A DNA stretch of 64,000 nucleotides from Nonomuraea rubra. Its GTDB lineage: Bacteria > Actinomycetota > Actinomycetes > Streptosporangiales > Streptosporangiaceae. The notes under the pieces are model-generated. The model did not search any database and had not been told where the DNA came from. It was given only the letters and a program-made list of their open reading frames with translations. Positions 8,039 through 16,719 of this stretch are shown here, one piece after another. How positions within the stretch are numbered: position 1 is the first letter of the stretch; each line of letters starts with the position of its first letter. Made by a program: the position numbers and the translations under genes. The stretch covers positions 2,959,001-3,023,000 of the forward strand of contig NZ_JACHMI010000001.1 of NCBI RefSeq assembly GCF_014207985.1, given 5' to 3'.

Positions 8039-9139
8039 TTACCGGACCGCCTCGATGAGTGCTCCCAGCAGGGCCGTGCGGCCCGGCATCTCGGCGACGA
8101 TGGCGTGTTCGTGATCCGCGTGGGCCCCGCCGCCCACGGCGCCCAGCCCGTCGAGGGTCGGGCAGCCCACTCCGGCCGTGAAGTTGCCGTCGGAGGCGCC
8201 GCCTACCGAGGCCGAAGCCAGCGGTCCCAGGCCCAGCCCCGCCGCGAGCTCCTGGGCCAGGGTGAAGAGGGCGGCCGACATGGAGGCTTCCAGGGGCGGG
8301 CGGTTGGGGCCGCCGAGGATCTCCAGGCGGGTGCCCGGCACCGCGGGCCGCAGCGCGTGCATGGCCGCGTCCACCCGGGCCTGTTCCGCCACCTCCGCCA
8401 CCCGCACGTCCACGCCCACCGAGGCGGCGGCCGGCACCGTGTTGAAGGAGGTGCCGCCCGACAGCACCGTCGGCGTGACCGTGGTGGCCCCCGCGCCCAT
8501 GGCGGCGACGGACAGGATCTGGTGGGCGAGCTCGATGCCCGCGTTGGCGCCCTTCTCCGGCTCGAGCCCGGCGTGCGCGGCCTTGCCGTGCACGTTGACG
8601 GTGTAGTTGGAGGTGCCCTTGCGGGCGGTCTTCAGCGCCCCGCCGTCGGCGCTGGCCTCCATGACGAAGGCGGCGGCCAGCCCGCGGGCGGTCTCCTGGA
8701 TCAGGGCGGAGGAGGTGAGCGATCCGATCTCCTCGTCGCCGGTGATCAGCAGCGTGACGCCGTCGAGCGAGTCGAGCCCCGCCAGCGCGTGGAACGTCTG
8801 CACCAGCCCCGCCTTCATGTCGAACACCCCCGGCCCCCGCGCCACTCCGTCCACCACGGACCACGGGTGGGTGGCGAGGGTGCCGATCGGCCAGACGGTG
8901 TCGTGGTGGCCGAGCAGCAGGACCCTGGGCGTGCCGAACGACCAGCGCAGGTGCGTGACGCCGTCGATCTCCAGGAACTCCGGCGCCGTGCCGAGATGGC
9001 GGGCGCCCATCGCGGCCACCACCTTCGCACTGCGGGCCACGGCTTCCAGGTCGCTGGAGAAGGACTCGCACAGGACCAGCTCCTCCAGGTCTTCGACCAT
9101 GCGGGCGGCCTGGTGGGAGATGTTGTCGGTCGCGCTCAT
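8039..9139 (-). CDS. M20-family metallopeptidase (carboxypeptidase G2-like)
   Basis: A 366-residue zinc hydrolase from ATG 9139 (MSATDNISHQAARMVEDLEE), with GGGGGA 8 nt upstream. The metal and catalytic motifs are visible: GHHDTVWP (His78, Asp80), FDMKAG (Asp107), TGDEEIGS (Glu136 base, Glu137 ligand), EASADGG (Glu161) and a C-terminal GGAHADHEH histidine. A lid domain lies between about residues 170 and 280. M20 enzymes of this type remove C-terminal Glu or deacylate amino acids; the substrate here is not known. It follows an M19 dipeptidase gene by 124 bp, suggesting a peptide or N-acyl amino acid salvage operon. Confidence 0.9.
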   Translation of the reverse strand: MSATDNISHQAARMVEDLEELVLCESFSSDLEAVARSAKVVAAMGARHLGTAPEFLEIDGVTHLRWSFGTPRVLLLGHHDTVWPIGTLATHPWSVVDGVARGPGVFDMKAGLVQTFHALAGLDSLDGVTLLITGDEEIGSLTSSALIQETARGLAAAFVMEASADGGALKTARKGTSNYTVNVHGKAAHAGLEPEKGANAGIELAHQILSVAAMGAGATTVTPTVLSGGTSFNTVPAAASVGVDVRVAEVAEQARVDAAMHALRPAVPGTRLEILGGPNRPPLEASMSAALFTLAQELAAGLGLGPLASASVGGASDGNFTAGVGCPTLDGLGAVGGGAHADHEHAIVAEMPGRTALLGALIEAVR

Positions 9140-9263
9140 GACGGTCGTCCCCCGGGAAGAGTCGTCGGCCTGCTGTTCGAGCCCGGCGCTGTCAGGACGC
9201 CAGGTCCCGCCGGTGGCGGGACGCCGGGGCCGGCCGGTGGCGGGGCGGCGGGGGCCGGGGGTG

Positions 9264-10292
9264 TCACGAGAGGAGCTCGCCGAAGAGGCGGTGCACGTTG
9301 CCGCCGATGATCTGCATGACGTCCTTCTCCGGCAGCCCGCGCGCGAGCAGGCCCTCCGTGACCATGGGCAGCCCGCGCGGCCCCTCCAGGCCCGGGACCG
9401 CCTGCTTCGGGTCAACCCCTCTGGTGTGCAGGTCCTCGCAGCAGGGCGGCGTGAGGTCGTCCATCACCTCGCGGATGAAGTCGGGGCCGAGGCCCACGTG
9501 GTCGATGCCGGCGACCGACACGATGTGCTCGATGTGGTCGAGCAGGCGGTCGAGCGTCATGTCCTCCTCGCGCTCGGCGAGGAACGGGGCGAAGAAGTTG
9601 ACGCAGATGACGCCACCGGTGGCGGCGACGGCCCTGAGCTGGTCGTCGGTGAGGTTGCGGTGGTGGTCGCGGAGGGCGCGGGCGGAGGAGTGGGTGGCGA
9701 TGACCGGTCTGGTGGCCAGCTCCAGGACGTGGGCGACCCCCGAGGCGCCGAGGTGGGAGACGTCGAAGACGATGCCAAGGCGCTCCATCTCCTGCACGGC
9801 CGCGACGCCGGCGGAGGTCAGGCCGCTGCCCGTCGCGTCCTCGCCGCTGCCGTCTGCCAGCGGCGTGCGGCCGAAGTGCGCGATGGACGCCACCCGGACG
9901 CCCAGCCGGTGCATGGTCGGGATCAGCTCGACGCTGGCGTCGAGGCCGGGCATGCTCTCCATCGCGAGCACGAGGGCGATCTTGCCGTCGTCGAGCGTCC
10001 GGTCGATGTCGGAGGCGTCGAGGCAGAGGCGTACGTGGTCGGGGTTGCCCTCCGCCAGCACGTGAGCGCACTCGATCATGCGCAGGGTCTGCCGCAGCGC
10101 GCCCTCGGGGAGATACTGGTCGTCGATGAAGACGGGCAGCACCTGCAGATCGACCCCGCCGTCGAGGAGCTGGGGCAGCCATCTCTCCCGGAAGAACGAG
10201 GCCCACTGGTGCGGCGGCCTGGCGGAGACCGCCATCAGCAGGTCGTTGTGAGTGTCGGCCACGACAGCGCGCTGGTGCAGGGGAAGCGTCAT
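9264..10292 (-). CDS. Membrane dipeptidase-like hydrolase (peptidase M19, renal dipeptidase family)
   Basis: A 342-residue protein from ATG 10292 (MTLPLHQRAVVADTHNDLLM); a longer form from 10328 is less likely. It shows the amidohydrolase-fold M19 signatures: VADTHNDL (binuclear zinc His and Asp), LAMESMPGLD (bridging Glu), GIVFDVSHLGASG and VIATHSSARALRDHHRNLTD, and HVGLGPDFI. M19 enzymes cleave dipeptides, including those with a D-residue at the C-terminal position. No signal peptide is seen, so it is probably cytoplasmic. It is the first gene of a likely two-gene operon with the M20 peptidase. Confidence 0.92.
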   Translation of the reverse strand: MTLPLHQRAVVADTHNDLLMAVSARPPHQWASFFRERWLPQLLDGGVDLQVLPVFIDDQYLPEGALRQTLRMIECAHVLAEGNPDHVRLCLDASDIDRTLDDGKIALVLAMESMPGLDASVELIPTMHRLGVRVASIAHFGRTPLADGSGEDATGSGLTSAGVAAVQEMERLGIVFDVSHLGASGVAHVLELATRPVIATHSSARALRDHHRNLTDDQLRAVAATGGVICVNFFAPFLAEREEDMTLDRLLDHIEHIVSVAGIDHVGLGPDFIREVMDDLTPPCCEDLHTRGVDPKQAVPGLEGPRGLPMVTEGLLARGLPEKDVMQIIGGNVHRLFGELLS

Positions 10293-10425
10293 GGCAGGAC
10301 GGTATCGCGAGGCTGGGACCTGCTCCAATGCGTCCCAGGTTCGATTTTTTGGATCATCTGTACGACCTGGGTTTGACGAACCGGCCGCCCGCCCAGACCC
10401 GCTGCCTACCTACGCGGGCCGGCAG

Positions 10426-10495
10426 CCCACCTGCGCGACCTGCCCACCTGCGCGACCCGCCCACCTGCGCGACCCGCCCACCTACGTGGGCCCGG
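10426..10495. repeat. 17-bp tandem repeat
   Basis: Three near-perfect CCCACCTGCGCGACCCG units and a divergent fourth lie between the M19 peptidase gene and the 3' end of the monooxygenase gene. The last unit overlaps the final codons of the monooxygenase. Confidence 0.8.
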
Positions 10496-11921
10496 CCGTC
10501 CGGTAAGCCGGTCGCGGCGGCCGGGCCGTGAGCCTGCGGTACAGCGTCGTCGTCCCAGGCCAGTTGTTCGTGACCCGCCCCGACGCGGTCTTGTACCAGC
10601 TCTGACACCCCGCCCCCCACACCATCCGCCCCATGGCCGCGTCGAGCTGCCTGCGCCACGCCGCCATCACCTCGTCCCGCACCTCGATGGGCCCGCTCCC
10701 GCCCAAGTACGGCAGGCAGTTCATCACATGCCCCACCTGGCACTCGATCATGAACACGATCGAGTTGTGCCCAAGGTTGGTGTTCGGCCCGTACAGCATG
10801 AACATGTTCGGGAACCCGGGCACCGAGATCCCCAGATAAGCCTCGGCCCCGCCCGCCCACCGCTCCGCCAGCGCCCGCCCCTCGCGCCCCACCACCTCCA
10901 TCGGAACGAGGAACTCGGTGCTCTTGAAGCCGGTGGCGTACACGATCGTGTCCACCTCGTACGGCCCCTCGGTGGTCTCGATGCCCTTCGGCGTGACCCG
11001 TACGATCTTGTCGGTGACGAGCGACACGTCCGGCCTGGTCAGCGCCGGATAGAAGCTGCTGTCGATGACCACCCGCTTGCACCCGGGCGGGTAGTCGGGC
11101 GTCAGCCTGGCCCGCAGGCCGGGGTCGGGCACCTGGTCGCGCAGGTGCCGCAGCGCCCGCTGCTTGAGCAGCCCGGCGCTCCACCCCTGGGAGAGCGCGG
11201 GGTAGAGGGTGCCTTCCGCGTACCGGTAGATCCACTCGCGGTAGGCCCGCTGGAGCCCGGGGACGAAGTGGAAGGCGAGCCGCGTCACGGGGCCGAACGT
11301 GGCGTCGGGCTTCGGGATCACCCAGTTGGGTGTGCGCTGGAAGACGTACAGGTGCTCGGCGCGCTCCGCGACGCGGGGGATGAGCTGGGCCGCGGACGAT
11401 CCGTTCCCGATCACGGCGACGCGCCGGCCGGTCAGGTCGTGCTCGTGGTTCCAGCGGGCGGAATGGAACGAGACCCCTTCGAACTCGGCCATGCCGGGAA
11501 TGTCCGGCAGTCGGGGCCGGTTGAGCTGCCCCACCCCCATGACGAGCACGTCGAACGCCTCCGTGCCGCCAGGCGTGGTGACCTGCCATTTCGCGCCGTC
11601 GAAAACGGCCCGCCGCACCTCCGTACCGAAGCGGATCTTCTCCCTGACGTGGTATTTATCGGCGCAATGTTCGAGATATTCGAGAATTTCGGGCTGCTCG
11701 GGGTAGCGGCGGGTCCAGCTCGCATACTTCTCGAAGGAGTACGAGTACAGATGCGAGGGAATGTCGCACCCCGCCCCTGGATAGCTGTTGTCGCGCCAGG
11801 TGCCGCCGACATCCCCGGCCTTCTCGAAGACCGTGTACGAGCGAATCCCCGCCCGTTCGAGCTGGATCGCCATGCACAGCCCGCCGAAACCCGCTCCGAC
11901 GATCGCGACGCTTGGTGCCAT
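10482..11921 (-). CDS. Baeyer-Villiger-type flavin monooxygenase
   Basis: A 479-residue FAD/NADPH enzyme from ATG 11921 (MAPSVAIVGAGFGGLCMAIQ), with CGGAGG 5-6 nt upstream. The FAD Rossmann motif GAGFGG is at residues 9-14 and the second nucleotide motif GNGSSA at about 172-177. Between them, FEGVSFHSARW (147-157) matches the FxGxxxHxxxW fingerprint of type I Baeyer-Villiger monooxygenases. Such enzymes insert oxygen next to a ketone to give esters or lactones; the substrate cannot be read from sequence. The C-terminal tail (RPPRPAYRTAGPT) runs into the 17-bp repeat. It is divergent from the Nif3-like gene. Confidence 0.92.
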   Translation of the reverse strand: MAPSVAIVGAGFGGLCMAIQLERAGIRSYTVFEKAGDVGGTWRDNSYPGAGCDIPSHLYSYSFEKYASWTRRYPEQPEILEYLEHCADKYHVREKIRFGTEVRRAVFDGAKWQVTTPGGTEAFDVLVMGVGQLNRPRLPDIPGMAEFEGVSFHSARWNHEHDLTGRRVAVIGNGSSAAQLIPRVAERAEHLYVFQRTPNWVIPKPDATFGPVTRLAFHFVPGLQRAYREWIYRYAEGTLYPALSQGWSAGLLKQRALRHLRDQVPDPGLRARLTPDYPPGCKRVVIDSSFYPALTRPDVSLVTDKIVRVTPKGIETTEGPYEVDTIVYATGFKSTEFLVPMEVVGREGRALAERWAGGAEAYLGISVPGFPNMFMLYGPNTNLGHNSIVFMIECQVGHVMNCLPYLGGSGPIEVRDEVMAAWRRQLDAAMGRMVWGAGCQSWYKTASGRVTNNWPGTTTLYRRLTARPPRPAYRTAGPT

Positions 11922-12021
11922 GCCGCCCTCCGAACGCAAGTCAGGATCCACTTACATTACGCCGAACCCCGTTCTGAAGACACCCCTCGCCGCGCCCGCC
12001 GCGAGGCGCCCCGCGGGCCGG

Positions 12022-12027
12022 TAGTCT
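12022..12027 (+). promoter_or_regulatory. -10 box for leaderless Nif3-like gene
   Basis: TAGTCT (TANNNT) ends 6 nt before the GTG start codon, the spacing expected when transcription starts at the start codon. No Shine-Dalgarno sequence fits between. Confidence 0.6.
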
Positions 12028-12033
12028 GCGCAG

Positions 12034-12843
12034 GTGGCTGCTGTGACGTTGACTGACGTGATCGAGGTGCTCGAGGCGGCCTACCCGCCCGCCCGGGCCG
12101 AGTCGTGGGACGCGGTGGGGCTGGTGAGCGGCGACCCGGCCCAGCAGGTGCGCCGGGTGCTGTTCGCGGTCGACCCCGTCGCCGCCGTGGCCGAGGAGGC
12201 GCTCGACTGGGGCGCCGACCTGATCGTCACCCACCACCCCCTCTACCTGCGCGGCACCACCTCCGTGGCCACGACCACGCCCAAGGGCAGGCTCGTCCAC
12301 ACCCTGATCAAGAACGACATCGCCCTCTACACCGCCCACACCAACGCCGACGTCGCGAACCCGGGCGTTTCCGACGCCCTGGCCAGGGCCGTCGGGCTGG
12401 CCGGCGACCTGGTGCCGCTGCAGCCGTTCCCCGACGACCCGTGGCGCGGGCTGGGCCGCATCGGGGAGCTGCCGGAGAAGACGACGCTGGGGGAGTTCGC
12501 GCGGCAGGCGGCCGAAGGGCTGCCGCGCACGTCGTGGGGGATCCGCGTGGCGGGCGACCTGTCCCGCCCGGTCCTGCGCGTGGCCGTCAGCGGCGGCGCG
12601 GGCGACTCGCTCCTCGGTACGGCCGCCGCCGCGGGCGTCGACGTGTTCCTCACAGCGGACCTGCGGCATCATCCTGCCAGCGAGTTCGTGGAGTCGGGCG
12701 GGCCCGCGCTGATCGACGCCGCGCACTGGGCCACCGAGTGGCCGTGGCTCGACAGCGCGGCGTCCATCCTGCGCGAGAGTGGCGTTACCGTTGAAACACG
12801 TGTCTCCGCCACGGTCACCGATGCTTGGACAAGAGGATATTGA
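12034..12843 (+). CDS. Nif3-like dinuclear metal centre hexameric protein
   Basis: A 269-residue Nif3/YbgI-family protein from GTG 12034. Metal ligands are visible in VTHHPLYL (about residues 65-72), AHTNAD (about 105-110) and the C-terminal AAHWATEWP (near 235-243). Family members form hexameric toroids with two metals per subunit. Links to GTP cyclohydrolase I type 2 chemistry or to metal handling have been proposed, but the function is not settled. It is followed with no gap by the zinc-ribbon protein and RNase HI-phosphatase genes, the same order as Rv2230c-Rv2229c-Rv2228c in Mycobacterium tuberculosis. Confidence 0.92.
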   Translation: MAAVTLTDVIEVLEAAYPPARAESWDAVGLVSGDPAQQVRRVLFAVDPVAAVAEEALDWGADLIVTHHPLYLRGTTSVATTTPKGRLVHTLIKNDIALYTAHTNADVANPGVSDALARAVGLAGDLVPLQPFPDDPWRGLGRIGELPEKTTLGEFARQAAEGLPRTSWGIRVAGDLSRPVLRVAVSGGAGDSLLGTAAAAGVDVFLTADLRHHPASEFVESGGPALIDAAHWATEWPWLDSAASILRESGVTVETRVSATVTDAWTRGY

Positions 12844-12845
12844 TC

Positions 12846-13586
12846 ATGAAAGCAGCCCCTGAAGCACAGAAGCGACTGCTCGACCTGGCAGAGCTCGACT
12901 CCGTGATTGACCGGCTGGCGCACCGCCGCCGCACCCTGCCCGAGCTGGCCGAGATCGACGAGCGCTCCAAGTCGTTCGCCAGGCTCGCCACCCAGGTGAT
13001 CGAGGCCGAGACCGAGGCCGGCGACCTCGCCCGCGAGCAGACCAAGGCCGAGAACGACGTCGACGCCGTGCGCACCCGCGCCGACCGCGACCAGAAGCGG
13101 CTCGACTCCGGAGCCGTGACCTCGCCGCGCGACCTGGCGAGCCTGCAGTCCGAGATCGCCTCGCTGCACAGGCGGCAGGGCGACCTGGAGGAGGTCGTGC
13201 TGGAGATCATGGAGCGCAGGGAGGCCGCCGACACCAAGGTCACCGACCTGGCGGCCAAGCGCGACGAGGAGCGCGCCACGCTCTCCGCGGCGGAGGACCG
13301 CCGCGACGCCGCGCTGAACGAGATCGAGAAGGAGGCGGCCGAGGTGCAGGGCCGCCGCGCGGGCGTCGTCGGCGACATCCCCGCCGACCTGCTCAAGCTC
13401 TACGAGAAGCTCAGGGAGCAGTACGGCGTGGGCGCCGCCATGCTGCACGGTGGCCGGTGCCAGGGCTGCAAGGTGGCCCTGTCCATCGCCGAGATGAACC
13501 GCATCAAGGCCGCCCCCCACGACGAGGTGCTCCGGTGCGAGGAGTGCCGCCGCATCCTCGTACGCACCGCAGAGTCCGGCCTGTGA
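12846..13586 (+). CDS. Coiled-coil protein with C-terminal C4 zinc ribbon (CT398/PF02591-like)
   Basis: A 246-residue protein from ATG 12846; AGAGGA lies about 9 nt upstream. Residues of about 10-175 are a charged, heptad-rich antiparallel coiled coil (for example RREAADTKVTDLAAKRDEER). The C-terminus carries a four-cysteine ribbon: CQGC near residue 208 and CEEC near 234. CT398-like proteins are implicated in protein-protein or flagellar-type interactions in other phyla; the actinobacterial role is unknown. It begins 2 bp after the Nif3 stop, and its own stop overlaps the first GTG of the next gene. Confidence 0.92.
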   Translation: MKAAPEAQKRLLDLAELDSVIDRLAHRRRTLPELAEIDERSKSFARLATQVIEAETEAGDLAREQTKAENDVDAVRTRADRDQKRLDSGAVTSPRDLASLQSEIASLHRRQGDLEEVVLEIMERREAADTKVTDLAAKRDEERATLSAAEDRRDAALNEIEKEAAEVQGRRAGVVGDIPADLLKLYEKLREQYGVGAAMLHGGRCQGCKVALSIAEMNRIKAAPHDEVLRCEECRRILVRTAESGL

Positions 13587-13651
13587 CCTCGCCTGTGACC
13601 TCGCCTGTGACCTCGCCTGTGACCTCGCCTGTGACCTCGCCTGTGACCTCG
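13583..13651 (+). repeat. 12-bp microsatellite providing six in-frame GTG start codons
   Basis: Five perfect GTGACCTCGCCT units and a partial sixth span the start of the RNase HI gene. GTG codons fall at 13583, 13595, 13607, 13619, 13631 and 13643, all in frame. The translation is MTSPVTSPVTSP and so on. Confidence 0.95.
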
Positions 13652-14956
13652 TACGTCATCGAGGCCGACGGCGGCTCGCGCGGCAACCCGGGTCCGGCCG
13701 GGTACGGCGCGGTCGTCAAGGACGCCTCCGACGGCCAGGTGCTGGCGGAGGCGGCCGAGGCGATCGGCGTGGCGACCAACAACGTCGCCGAGTACCGCGG
13801 CCTGATCGCCGGCCTGCGGGCCGTGCTCGACCTGGGCGGCGACGGGGCACGGGTGGCCGTGCGGATGGACTCGAAGCTGGTCGTCGAGCAGATGGCGGGC
13901 CGCTGGAAGATCAAGAACGAGGGCCTGCGCCCGCTGGCGGCCGAGGCCGGCACCCTGGTCAGGCGGCTGCGAGTGACGGAGTGGACCTGGATCCCCCGCG
14001 AACGCAACTCCCACGCCGACCGCCTCGCCAACGAGGCCATGGACGCCGCCGCCAAGGGCCTGACCTGGAAGGCGGGCGGCACGACCGGCGGCGACACCCC
14101 GGCCCCCGGTACGCCCGCTCCCGGCGCTGCTGCTTCCGGCGCTGCCGCTCCCGCTGCCGGTTCCGGCGCGCGGGCCTCAGGGACCGGAGCCGCACGCCCC
14201 GCGCCGACCTCAGGCCGCCAGACGGACCTCCTCGACGCGGGCGACATCTCCGAACTGTCCGCCCCCACCGCCTCCGTGGCCACCGCCCAGGCCAGGTCCA
14301 CGGGCACGGCCAAGGGCACCGGCTGGGCCCCGCCCACCCGCGTCGCCACCTCCCTGCTCCTCCTCAGGCACGGCGAGACCGAGCTGTCGCTCGAACGCAG
14401 GTTCTCCGGCCTGGGAGATGCCGAGCTCACCGCGAACGGCCTGGCCCAGGCCTCGGCGGCGGCCGCACGGCTGTCGCGCGACCCGTACCGGCTGGACGTG
14501 GTCGTCACCTCCCCGCTCAAGCGGGCCAGGCAGACCGCGCAGGCGGTCGCCGACCAGGCGGGCGTCGAGGTCGAGGTGCTCGAAGAGCTCAGGGAGGCGG
14601 ATTTCGGCGACTGGGAGGGGCACACGTTCACGGAGGTCCAGCGCCGCTGGCCCGCCGAGCTGACCGCCTGGCTGGCGGACCCCGACATGGCCCCGCCGGG
14701 CGGCGAGAGCTTCGCCGAGACCGCCCGCCGCGTGGAGGCGGCCAGGGAGCGGCTGGTGGAGCGGTACGAGGGCAGGACGGTCCTGGCCGTCTCGCACGTC
14801 ACGCCGATCAAGCTGCTCCTCAGAGACGCCCTGCTGGCGCCGCTGCAGGCCCTGTACCGCATGCATCTCGACCTGGCGTGCCTGTCGCTGATCGAGTACT
14901 ACGCCGACGGCCCGGCCGTCGTGAAGTCGTTCAACGACACCTCGCACCTGCGCTGA
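13583..14956 (+). CDS. Bifunctional RNase HI / histidine acid phosphatase
   Basis: Up to 457 residues if read from the first GTG (13583), which overlaps the upstream stop as GTGA; five further in-frame GTGs follow at 12-bp steps. The RNase HI domain (starting YVIEADGGSRGNPGP) carries the acidic residues in EADGGSRGN, NVAEYRG, VRMDSKLV and NSHADRLAN. An Ala/Pro/Gly-rich linker of about 95 residues follows. The C-terminal phosphatase domain has LLLRHGETELS, SPLKRARQTAQ, EADFGDWEG and the second catalytic His in AVSHVTPIK. The fusion resembles Rv2228c, where RNase H acts on RNA-DNA hybrids and the CobC-like domain on alpha-ribazole phosphate. The phosphatase substrate here is inferred. Confidence 0.93.
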   Translation: MTSPVTSPVTSPVTSPVTSPVTSYVIEADGGSRGNPGPAGYGAVVKDASDGQVLAEAAEAIGVATNNVAEYRGLIAGLRAVLDLGGDGARVAVRMDSKLVVEQMAGRWKIKNEGLRPLAAEAGTLVRRLRVTEWTWIPRERNSHADRLANEAMDAAAKGLTWKAGGTTGGDTPAPGTPAPGAAASGAAAPAAGSGARASGTGAARPAPTSGRQTDLLDAGDISELSAPTASVATAQARSTGTAKGTGWAPPTRVATSLLLLRHGETELSLERRFSGLGDAELTANGLAQASAAAARLSRDPYRLDVVVTSPLKRARQTAQAVADQAGVEVEVLEELREADFGDWEGHTFTEVQRRWPAELTAWLADPDMAPPGGESFAETARRVEAARERLVERYEGRTVLAVSHVTPIKLLLRDALLAPLQALYRMHLDLACLSLIEYYADGPAVVKSFNDTSHLR

Positions 14957-15067
14957 GCGGAGCCGTGCCGGGCGCCACCAGAGACACACCCGGCACGACC
15001 GCCGCGTCGCCACCGCCCCCCTCAGGCGATGACCCCGCCATTCCAGCGAATCGATCTTGTCGTTGAG

Positions 15068-15095
15068 TTGGGAACGGCTTGAGATTTGATACAGT
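15068..15095 (+). promoter_or_regulatory. Promoter of rnpB
   Basis: A -10 TACAGT (15090-15095) lies 16 bp from a weak -35 TTGGGA (15068-15073). The predicted start, 7 nt downstream of the -10, coincides with the first base of the P1 helix at 15102. Confidence 0.55.
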
Positions 15096-15101
15096 CCACC
15101 A

Positions 15102-15493
15102 GACGAGTCGGCCGGGCGACCGCGTCGGGCCTCATCAGGCCCGCCGAGGAAGGTCCGGGCTCCACAGGGCAGGGTGGTCGGTAACGCCGACCCGGGGTGA
15201 CCCGCGGGACAGTGCCACAGAAAGCAGACCGCCTCCCGGCCTGGCCGGGGGGTAAGGGTGAAAGGGTGGTGTAAGAGACCACCAGCGCCCACGGTGACGT
15301 GGGCGGCTAGGTAAACCCCACCCGGAGCAAGGTCAAGAAGGGACGCTCCCAGGAGCGTTCCGCGCGCGACGTTCGAGGGCTGCCCGCCCGAGCCGCGCGG
15401 GTAGACCGCTCGAGGCCGCCGGCAACGGCGGTCCTAGATGGATGGTCGCCCCTTCGTACGAAGGACAGAACCCGGCCTACAGGCCGACTCGTC
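15102..15493 (+). ncRNA. rnpB: RNase P RNA (bacterial type A)
   Basis: About 392 nt. The ends pair as helix P1: GACGAGTCGGCC at 15102-15113 with GGCCGACTCGTC at 15482-15493. The conserved core is visible: GAGGAAGGTCCGGGCTCCAC near 15147, ACAGTGCCACAGAAA near 15209, GGTAAGGGTGAAAGGGTGGT near 15251, and AGATGGATGGTCGCC then ACAGAACCCGGC near the 3' end. It is the catalytic RNA that matures tRNA 5' ends. It lies immediately after the RNase HI-phosphatase gene, as in other actinobacteria. Confidence 0.96.
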
Positions 15494-15650
15494 ACCCCAT
15501 CACCTTTCGGGGCGAGGCCGCTGAGCGCTGGTGTGTCCAGTCGCCGGCCGGCCGATCGATGTTGGCATCAACGCGGAACTTTCCCTGGCAGAAGACCTTT
15601 CCGGAAGTGCTGCCGACGCGGCCGTGATCTTCCCGTTCGCCGAGGCAGGG

Positions 15651-15839
15651 CTAGGGCTTTCTGTGGCTGAGGCCGACGATGGTGAGCGCCAGCCCGGCCA
15701 CCGCCACGAAGGAGGCTCCGGCCGCTGCTCCGGCGGCCATCAGCTCGGCCTTGGTGTCCACGAGAACCAGGATCGCCACGAACAAGGCCACGATGGCCGC
15801 TACGCCGAGGGCGAGCGTCACATGCCAGCGACTGTCCAT
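15651..15839 (-). CDS. Small two-helix membrane protein, unknown function
   Basis: A 62-residue protein from ATG 15839, with a strong GGAGGT 7-8 nt upstream. It has two hydrophobic segments, about residues 8-27 (TLALGVAAIVALFVAILVLV) and 34-57, joined by a short charged turn (DTKAE) and ending SHRKP. No family is recognised. The ribosome site, codon bias and membrane topology support a real gene. Confidence 0.65.
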   Translation of the reverse strand: MDSRWHVTLALGVAAIVALFVAILVLVDTKAELMAAGAAAGASFVAVAGLALTIVGLSHRKP

Positions 15840-16119
15840 CCCGCCTACCTCCGTTGGGGAGCACGCCGTTTCGAGTGACGTGTCTGCGAAGCTTGCTCGA
15901 CCCGCGCAACGGATGTGAGGGCGAGCGGGTGTGAATAACGTCCGCTTGCTACTGACCGGTACGCCGTCAGTTTACGGCCCCTGACCAGGGCGATCGAGGT
16001 TATTGACGTTCGAGCCAGCGTGTCTTGGCAAATGCTGCCTCACCGGTGCCGGGAAGGGGCCGCCGCACCGGGAGAATCGTCGCTTGCGCCTCTCGGATGG
16101 TTACGGGCAGTGTATCGGT

Positions 16120-16719
16120 ATGGACGCCCTGGCCTTGGCGGGCATCGTGGTCGGGATCTGCATCGGCGTGCCCCAGATCTATCTCGCGCGCAAACAGCTT
16201 CACTTAGCCCGGGAACAGTTCCGCCTGGTCGAGGACGAGCGCCGCGCGCGTGACGCGCAGAAGACCGAGCAGGAGGGGCAGCGGGAGACGGCGCCGCCAC
16301 CGCCGGGGCCCGTGCCCACGCCGGCCGAACCGCAGAGCGGGCCCGTCAGCCAGGATCCGCCTCCTCCGCGGCCCGCGGTGACCGCCGCCGCGGAACCCGG
16401 GAACGCCGCGCCCTACGCCGCCCTCGGCGCGCAGGTGATAACGACCTTCACCCTGGTGAGGTGCGTCTTCGACCTCGAGGGTTACATGAATTCGTGGCCG
16501 ACGACTCCGCGTGAGGAGTGGTCGAGCACCCTGTGGGGGACGATCGGCCTGCAACTCATCGTGAGCGTCGTGGCGGGCGTCTCGGCGTTCAAATGGTTCG
16601 AGATCAGGCAGCGGGCCTTCTGGGACCGCGGACGCGAGCTGCTGTATCTGCTGATCGCCGTGATCGGCCCGCTGCTGAGCCTGGCCGTCGTGATCGTTCG
16701 CCGCGACGTGTTGTTCTAG
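16120..16719 (+). CDS. Membrane protein with N-terminal anchor, coiled coil and C-terminal membrane helices
   Basis: A 199-residue protein of unknown function from ATG 16120 (MDALALAGIVVGICIGVPQI). Residues 4-24 form one membrane helix. A basic/acidic helical stretch (LHLAREQFRLVEDERRARDA) and a Pro-rich linker follow. Three hydrophobic segments then occur at about residues 107-122, 145-160 and 175-195. The start is uncertain because upstream in-frame codons exist and no strong ribosome site is seen. The last 4 bp overlap the convergent methyltransferase gene. Confidence 0.65.
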   Translation: MDALALAGIVVGICIGVPQIYLARKQLHLAREQFRLVEDERRARDAQKTEQEGQRETAPPPPGPVPTPAEPQSGPVSQDPPPPRPAVTAAAEPGNAAPYAALGAQVITTFTLVRCVFDLEGYMNSWPTTPREEWSSTLWGTIGLQLIVSVVAGVSAFKWFEIRQRAFWDRGRELLYLLIAVIGPLLSLAVVIVRRDVLF

